This document shows, in pieces, positions 56,641 through 64,000 of a stretch of 64,000 nt of DNA (within the stretch, counting starts at the first letter, position 1; every line of letters starts with the position of its first letter). Origin of the DNA: Ulota crispa (Eukaryota > Streptophyta > Bryopsida > Orthotrichales > Orthotrichaceae). Position numbers and translations under genes: made by a program. The notes under the pieces were generated by a model. That model made no database searches, was not told where the DNA came from, and saw only the letters and a list, made by a program, of their open reading frames with translations. The stretch covers positions 30,050,358-30,114,357 of the forward strand of contig OY987244.1 in the NCBI GenBank assembly GCA_963920765.1, read 5' to 3'.

Positions 56641-57715
56641 GTTTTGCCCTTGCCAGTAGCCCTGAAGTAAAGATATCCCCAAATTTGTGTTACTGTCTTT
56701 CGTTGTTGATTTCTTTCCATACTCGTCATAGAAAATTGACCACTTTTGAAAATCTGGGCTTTCCTGTACCAGAGCCAAAGCAGCTGGAGACTGGAAGCTC
56801 CAACAGGTAACAACTCGATCCTTGATAATCTCTCAGCTGAAGAAAAGGCATACTTGTTGCCTCACTTGGCTGCTGGTGCCAATCACCCCAATTAAACTGT
56901 ACCATGTAGGCAACTCTCCTCTTACCCTAGCAATGAGCAATACATAACATTCTATGCTTTTCCTTATACTATCAGAATATCCCTCTCCTCCATTATTGCC
57001 ATTTACACTCGCTCATACGTGAGGAAAATAAAAGATCTGAGAGTGTGACTTACCACCTAACCATCGAATGGAGATATTGAGTTGTAAAATACTCAATTGT
57101 ATCTCCTTCATCCACTAAGCTGCAGTATATACTTCATAATCCCTAACCCCTACACATTGGGAACTACGTGGTGTACTATGCAACTACTATAGGTGTATTG
57201 TACGCAACTAGTGTTAGTGTATGTTTTTGGTCATCTAGTCACCGATGTCTTATGTTGCTCCAAGTTCCTCAAGGTCCAGAAACTTTAGGTTAATTAAATT
57301 ACCGTACTAACTTAATTCACCAAGGACCTTGATAAAATTGATGTGAAGAGAGATGACTTTTGCTTTGGTGCAACCGGTCAGTGTACTTGGTAAAATTTCT
57401 TAGCCTTTTTGCAGAAGGAGAATCCTCCTTTCTCATGGTGATTTCATGAGCTGCTTGCACTTAGGTGCAAAAAATGTCTGAGTTTTCTCAAGACAAAACG
57501 CAATTTTACACAATAAAAGCTACTGCATTTTTTTGTGCAGAAAAGCCTGAGAGAAAATTCAGTTTTCCTGGAGGTTTGAAACCCCTTGATATAGATTCAG
57601 TGACATGAGAAAGCCATCCATGCAGTTCAGGGGAAGCTCTGATAGTGTCAAGTTCTAAGATTTGAACACAGTCCAACCCTGTTTGGTTTTGCAAAACCCT
57701 TGTGTACTTCTCCAC
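56641..57715 (-). pseudogene. possible exon remnants of an unidentified minus-strand gene
   Basis: Two minus-strand stretches look coding by composition: 57715-57570 (VLQNQTGLDCVQILELD, SPELHGWLSHVTESISRG, followed by CCAG/G) and about 56783-56641 (ESPDFQKWSIFYDEYGKKS, NLGISLLQGYWQG). The second stays open up to the TTAA-type MITE that ends at 56640, as if the insertion cut it. A different minus frame over the same interval is also open, so the reading frame is unsure. I recognise no family. Confidence 0.25.
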
Positions 57716-59621
57716 GTTCTAATTAATCATCACTGATGGGTCCCCTTATTTTGCCCGCAAGGGCAGCCTCAAATTTAACACTTTAAGTTCACTTCTCTCC
57801 AATCCACAGTAGAAATAATAACTAGAGGATCTGAAATTAAAAATGAAGTAATGTGTTACAAGTATCCAAATTGGATTTTAGTTTCTTATTGCCATTACAA
57901 CTACTACGCTGGTTTGTGATTAAACTGTTACTAGATCTTTTTTCATCTTTTTACAGGCTTACTTATAGAATTCTCCACAACCAAATACCCATGTTACCCA
58001 TGAAACTATTTTTATTTATTTTATTGGTCAAACAACATGCACCCACGTATGCATGTAAGTAAAAGAAAAATGGATAGGTTTATCCATTTGTACATCCATA
58101 AAAGTCTGTTATTATTACTGACTTTCATCCAAACTTTGGCACAAGTATAGTTCCTTGAGAGATTTGACAATTTCATCCATTTCTCCTCAATTTTTTTTAG
58201 TGTTGAAAGGAAACTAATGACTAAGAGAATTGAGACTCTCGCAAAATTTGACCTAAGAAAAGTTTCATAATGTAATGAACTTTACAAGAACTTAGATTGT
58301 GTCATTGTGATCCTTGTTCTTCAAGTATAATTTGGCCACAACCTTTAGCCATCCCTCACATAGCCACTTGGTGACATTGGCTCTGTAATGCAATGTCCTT
58401 CACACTCTAACACTCTAAGGTAGGTAGCTCAAATTGTCCCCTCTAAAAAAAGCATCCTATAGGTAAATTAGGAATGGATATGAGGTGACTCTTGAATGAA
58501 CCCTCTTTAGTCAAAAAAGAAAAGGTGTATTTTATTACAAGAGCCAATCATACCCCTTGATTTCACTTCATATCTTTATAAGTTGCAAGGGAACAATTTA
58601 TGGGAGACTTAGAATCACAAATAGGTGCCTACTACAAAAAGATTTGAACATTCATCAACAATCCAATAATGCTTCAAAAATATGAAAAAAATTGTGTTAC
58701 ATATGGCATCCATTTCTCTTTGTCTGAAAATTAGACAAAAAGGTTTGTCTCAAAGTGCCCATGGAAAGACAGATCAGCCCTTAAAGTGTTGCTTTTCAAG
58801 CTACCTATCTTAGTTAAGACATGTGCTTGCAAATCCTCCAAGCCACTTGAGTCTCACTATTTGAAATAGTATTCAAGTACAATAGCCCACAATATAACTA
58901 CTTCATCAAGAGGAAGACCAACAACAAGTTGGAAGAAATGACACCCCCACTGCTATACAGCAATGCTAAACTAACTCACAACAAGAGCACATGATAAGTT
59001 CACAAATATAAAACCCAATGAACAGTAGGCACCACTACCTTGCTTTTAGGAAAAGTGAATATTGTAGACAATTCTACAACAATTCTACAACATTTGTAGC
59101 TCCACTTGCTATGTAAATGCCTATACCATGATTACAAAAATACCACATCTTCAAGTAACTGTGTACAATGCGCAACGTGCCTTTGTTGTCAGACTAATAC
59201 CAAGCAACTAAAATGATTGGGACTAGGTACTATACGCTTACCGCAAAGCTTATTTTAATTTCAACAGAACATAGTCTTTGAGCATAATGCCTAGTATTGA
59301 TCAAAATAACCAAAATCAGACATTTGCCTAATTTCAAGAGGCATTGATGATGCCTCATGTTGTCTAAAGATGAGCAACCCCACCTTGAAATGCGGGCTTT
59401 TAGAAGTGGTAAAAGATACTCAGACAGTCCCTGTAGTGAAGAAGGATTACTAACTACAACTTGGATATCTACTTTACATGCAAGAGTATGTGAAAATCAT
59501 TCCTTGAATTTGTTACTAACAATGATACTCTTACAACTTTAAAGAAACCATATGATGAGGTCTGGACACCTCATATTTGTATCACAAAAGGTGAAGTGTA
59601 AAACTATACCCCTCCTTTTTT
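57716..59621. other. no gene seen (about 1.9 kb)
   Basis: No convincing frames, RNA genes or inverted termini. The upper end should include the 3' UTR of the PRT1-like gene, whose stop codon is at 59622-59624. Confidence 0.45.
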
Positions 59622-62600
59622 TCACACATTTAATCTATTAAATGGCTTATTATGACAAGTCCAATGCCTACTCAGGCCTTCATCCTCCTCTTGCAATGCT
59701 TCACGAGCGCAGTGCAATGCTACACAACGTCTCACCTCTCGAGACTTACCACTCCCACTCGCACCACCTCGCTTGATTGTCCACGTTCTCCATTCTTCCA
59801 TTCTGTGCTTGGGAGTATGTGCTTGGTTGATGTGCCCGCTCAGATCGAATCCTGAGAGATGACACGTCTCACACAGATCGAAACCAAAATCTACAGTGCA
59901 ATCTAAGCATCCAAATCTCAGCCCTATGATTGGAACCATCTGCACCACCAAAAGAAAAAAATAATCGTCATCTCAATCAAATCAAACACCTTCAGGGGCG
60001 GTTCACACTACGCCAAGTCTCAGTGACTTTACAAACAATTCATACTATGTTACGCATCCCAAGTCTGATTGGACGAGAGCTGAGAATCTAGCAGAATTTG
60101 CACCTTCGCAATACATCCCAAGTCTCAATTTATTTAGAAATGCCTCACGACAGCAAAGTTTTTGAAAATTCTGATGCAAACAAAGTAGACTTTTGCTCAG
60201 GAATTGGGTGGAGCCAAAACGGAGACCCAATTTCGGAGCCAATTCCCAACAACTAGTTGTGACTTTTTTTTGGCAACTTCGTTTCCCTCTTTATGATAAT
60301 CTGGTGTTGAACAGGGACTTGCACAATTAGGACATGGGACATAGTGCGAACTGCCCCGTCCTGTCTAAAAACTTAGGATTTGCTCAAGCACACAAACACA
60401 ATACGTTTCAGATATGCATCTGTTTTGGTACCGAAGGCTTGAATTTTCAAGTTTCGCTGTTCAGTGCCATCGGTGGCAGTTCGACTCAGCAAATCTTCCA
60501 ATTAAAAGCTGCACTCTAAAATGGAGTTTCTGGAGCTCAAAATGAGAAATGACGTACCCCACATCCATCACAGGCTATTCCATAATGCAGAGGGCCTCTT
60601 AATGCAGGACCAATGTTCTCACAATTCGCTGCGGATGCTTTCTGGTGTCTGTTTACAAACCAATTTCCAGTCAGCTAATGGTTGCTTTCTAAGAAAATCA
60701 ATTCCAAAAAACCACACGCAAATTTTTGACAGAATCTTACCTCATTTTTACACTGGCTAGTGGCGACCTTAACCGAAGAGAGAGCTTCCAGCATCCACTA
60801 AGTGGATAATCAATGTTTTCAAACACTTGCAGTAAGCGCTGTACGAAACAGATGAAATGCATCCAAGTACGCTTAGAAAGCAGTTTTTGCCTATTCTTTG
60901 ATTATGTGCCTAGTTTGGTCATTAGTTGCTTCATGATTTTTGTGCAAGGCTCTGAATCAATTCATGTAGAGATGGAGATGGAAGGAAAAACAAAACTTAC
61001 AAAAATGAAATCTTGTAACTGGAATCTTTCGGTCATAATTTGTTTTGCCAAAAAACCTCCACATTTACATGCTTCATCCTCCCAGGCACTCTTAGGGGTT
61101 AACACTACAAAAATCGGTTGAAAAGGTGGATGATATCCTCTCAAAGAGTCCATTGGGCGGGTGCTCCAAAAATTGGATGCTCTCAAAACTCAATTGGAGG
61201 AGCATTGCGACGATTTGAGCACATGAAGCAGCTAATCCAACACCAGGAGAATAATTTCAACATCCTGAGTAAAGTGTAAAGATAATGAACCTGGAAACCA
61301 GTCGCAAACGAGGGCAGTGTTGATAGCCACCAATTCTCGATGTCTCCGAGTGCAAATATCCAACCTCGCTTCGATAACTTCCAAGACAAAAAACTTCATG
61401 TCAAGTGCTCATAAACATAACCAAACTCAAATATACAACAATAGCTCATGCATCCATTGAGCACTCACTATATACAGGATGAAAAGCCTGGACGTGTTTT
61501 CCTGCAGCTTGCTCGTTGTACTCCAGAGGAAAAGCCTTGCCCAGATAAGCATCCAGCTCTTCACAGATTTCGGTTAAGAGACCGGGCTGGTGTCGTTTGC
61601 AACAAGGGCACTTCAGGATTGCGCCTCTAGGAAAGGCAACACATCGCTCACAGAAGACTGTCCCTCGCATGCGCATCAATAGCAGCGGTGTCATCGGCCA
61701 TCTCTCCTCATCAAATCAAAAATTGTACGAACATCATTAAACAAAGCAGTCTTTGAGTTCCCGCATATAAACCACAACATTCTACGATTATTACACCAGT
61801 AGAATTGTATATTTCGATCACGTGGTGAGTCTTAAGCATTGCCTGCAACCTACAAATCGTTTGCCTTTGGTATGAAGTTAAGAGCCCGACAAGGAAAGAA
61901 TATATTCTACCTCTGACCATGTACTAAGAAGGCCTTTCTGTGGAAGTAAATAAATGTCATGTGCCCAAATCATTGCAGGCAATTGCACTCTCTGTAACCT
62001 GCATTTCCTATGCAAGGTGCACTTCGTTTGCAAAACCCTCAACTAAATGCATCCTGCTAACACGGAGAAAAAGGCAGTACATGTAGAAATTAACACGAGG
62101 GGACGATACAATAGCTTCTCACAACGAGGGCACAGTAAATCAATCATGATATTGAACTCATCATCAAGGTCTGACTGATCTGAAGTGGCCCCAGCCTCGC
62201 CACTTATGGAGCAACCACCTACTTCGGAGTCCCATGAATCAGGATTATAAAAGGTGTCGATGTTAATCGACTCCACCGCCCTCATCAACGACTCTTCCGA
62301 GGTGCTCCTGCTGTCTGATGCTTCAGTCTCCTCTTGGGAGGCCACTTCCTTGTAAAGATATGAACGACATCAGTTGAAAGAGATATTCAGAAGGGCTTCA
62401 TGCATATTCGTAGAATATTCCATAAAAAATTTGTAACTATTCCTACAATGAAAATATTTCTAAACGTTTCGTAACTTTTTATTTTGAAAGATCAAGCACG
62501 TACTTTTCTACTACTTCCCCATTCAATCTCCAAGGCATACCATAATAGTGCAGAGCTCTCACCTGGTGGTTGTTGATCTATTACTTCTCCAGCCTGGTTC

Positions 62601-63778
62601 TCTTCTTCCTGGCGCTGTAAGTGAAATGGCAATGTAACATAACTATAATTAATTGCAACAGGAATGCAATACTTCGCTGCACAACGAGAGCAGGTTGCTT
62701 TCAGAATGTACGCGTCAATAACAGAGCTTTGTGTCGATTTTAGGTCACATACTAGTAGAGCTTATAACCCCTAATGACTACTGCATATGGTAAGTCTCCA
62801 AACAAAACATTCTTTGGTGCAATGTAATCCTCTTCGATTTGCAAACAAAAATGTACATTAACCATGCCAACCATTTAAATAGAAAAGAAGAGACCATGCT
62901 TCAGAAAACTTGAAACGTTGCAATTAGGTGACGTTACCTTGGCAAATCGGGGAGTGTGAATTCCATTCTCGTCGAAGAATTCAGTTGAAGCTGGCCTTGA
63001 CATCCCCATGGACTCGTTCGTAGAGGCATACCACGCTTTGAGCCTCCACTTCTGCAGAAAAAAGACCGATTTCGAAGGTTTACCAACATGTGCTCCTTAG
63101 AACAAGTTGGCACTACAGGATGAGAAAATTCCTCAAACTGGGACCCTATGAAGATATTATTATTTCGTGAAGTGGAGTTATCAAATGAACGAAATCAAGT
63201 GTCTGAAAAATGCAGTTTTCAGATAGTCAATAATTTTGAGTGTCCAAAAACCAATGAAGTTTTGTTTAACCATGATGGCTTTCCATTATAAGAATGCCAA
63301 CAACTGTATGTTCATATGGAAGTTATTCACAACCAAAAAAAACCGTAGATCCATCTTGCCATTCAATATCAAGAAAAACCAGAAATAAGTTTGACGTTCC
63401 ATTTCTGTGTTCTTTATGGAAAAATGCAACAATCAACTCAGTTGACAAATCACAAAAAAAGTAGACTTCATTTCGGTACAAGACAAACTCTTAGAAAATA
63501 TTTGGTAAAATATACGCGAAGAAAGAGGTGAAAATAATGATCTTTGTAAAAACGAGACAAAAAATAAGGAAATGCACGACGTTCTAGAATCAAGCCACCT
63601 TGAAAAAGCTCAGTCCTGGTTTTGTATTCTTCCGGCTCTATTCGCTGCAGCAAGAGATGCAATGCCTTGCAAACTCGGGGGATATACAAATACGGTCGTC
63701 TGCACCGCGGGCATTCTGATCTTGTTGCAGGATTCACCGATTGATATGCACACCAGAAGCAGAAGACATGACCGCAGG
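59622..63778 (-). CDS. PRT1: PRT1-like E3 ubiquitin ligase (RING, RING, ZZ), 5' end outside window
   Basis: Exons traced in reading order: 63778-about 63630, 63051-62938, 62614-62563, 62344-about 62082, about 61694-61476, 61393-61291, 60825-60741, 60648-60558 and 59939-59622. From 61393 to the stop the phases close exactly. PRT1 is the plant N-recognin that ubiquitinates proteins with aromatic N-terminal residues (N-degron pathway). Domain order fits: the first RING (CGHVFCFWC then CPRCRRPY; its first half lies beyond the window), an acidic linker, a second RING (CPRCEKLLYRP, then FCERC, then CPCC), and a ZZ finger (HYGIACDGCG, GLRFGCLDC, DLCETC, HTPKH). The third Cys and the His of the second RING were not found where expected (see findings). 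The join between the first two traced exons is unresolved, so a further exon may lie between 63060 and 63600. Two repeat elements sit in introns. Confidence 0.82.
59995..60357. mobile_element. MITE-like repeat, GGGGCRGTTCACACTA family, in PRT1-like intron
   Basis: The termini GGGGCGGTTCACACTA and ATAGTGCGAACTGCCCC are imperfect inverted copies. It lies in the last intron (59940-60557) of the PRT1-like gene. No target duplication could be identified, so the superfamily stays open. Relatives are near 9867 and 20290. Confidence 0.6.
61085..61102. mobile_element. solo TTAA-type element end in a PRT1-like intron
   Basis: The sequence GGCACTCTTAGGGG is followed by TTAA at 61099-61102, as in the right ends of the CCCCTAAA family. 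No matching left end was found within the intron (60826-61290). Confidence 0.35.
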
Positions 63779-64000
63779 CTGAAACACAAACACAAAATTC
63801 AATGATCTCAGTCGATACTACCTTCAGTCAAATGCACCGGGGTAGCTGAAGTAGCTGCAACAGCAAAGGAGTAGATACTGCCTCTGTCCCATTATAAAGC
63901 TCCAAAAACTTCTCCATGAGGGATTGACTGTATTTTTGCTAGTGAGAAATGCATTCTAGAATCAATATACCACCTACCAAATGTTTGCAAAATCTCCAAT

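Noticed and set aside
62766..62790. ATAACCCCTAATGACTAC as a TTAA-type end
   Set aside because: The flank is ATAA rather than TTAA, and no matching right end was found nearby.

Overview
The window looks like nuclear DNA of a land plant. It is AT-rich, with only six recognisable protein-coding loci in 64 kb, GT-AG introns throughout, and products typical of plants: a plastid-type CDP-diacylglycerol synthase, a PRT1-type N-degron E3 ligase, an F-box/kelch protein, a plant-type alkaline ceramidase and a Sec14-like lipid-transfer protein. The species cannot be fixed from sequence alone. A seed-free plant (moss, liverwort, lycophyte or fern) is a guess, not a result. No autonomous transposase or retroelement polyprotein was recognised.

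Layout. 1-9.6 kb: repeat-rich, with miniature DNA transposons, a 2.6-kb non-autonomous CACTA element and simple repeats. 9.6-16.8 kb (minus): six-exon Sec14/CRAL-TRIO gene of about 271 residues whose introns are full of small transposons. 16.8-22.3 kb: a GC-rich promoter-like island, then repeats. 22.3-25.2 kb (minus): seven-exon gene for a basic, probably plastid, one-membrane-span protein that I could not name. 29.6-30.6 kb (minus): two-exon alkaline ceramidase with a 27-bp minisatellite just past its stop. 34-37.7 kb (plus): CDP-diacylglycerol synthase gene, well phased but with one in-frame TAG. 37.7-55.2 kb: no genes, dominated by hairpin and foldback elements and diverged tandem repeats. 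55.2-56.4 kb (plus): single-exon F-box protein. 59.6 kb to the right edge (minus): PRT1-like RING/RING/ZZ ligase whose 5' part lies outside the window.

The genes do not form a pathway unit. Three of them act on membrane lipids (Sec14-like, ceramidase, CDP-DAG synthase), which may be chance.

The most notable feature is a large set of elements bounded by TTAA on both sides, with inverted ends reading CCCCTAAA...TTTAGGGG. At least eleven have both ends in the window, and they range from about 225 to 1000 bp. A TTAA target with CCC-starting termini is the hallmark of piggyBac-type transposition, which is not commonly described in plants. Other families are CACTA MITEs (3-bp duplications), TA-flanked MITEs with AGGTGGAAGCACCC-like ends, and an AGGGAAAATT foldback family. 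Two very long near-perfect hairpins (39.2-39.7 and 46.7-47.4 kb) are candidate small-RNA sources.

Exon coordinates were derived by hand from splice sites and reading phase. They are internally consistent but not backed by transcripts.
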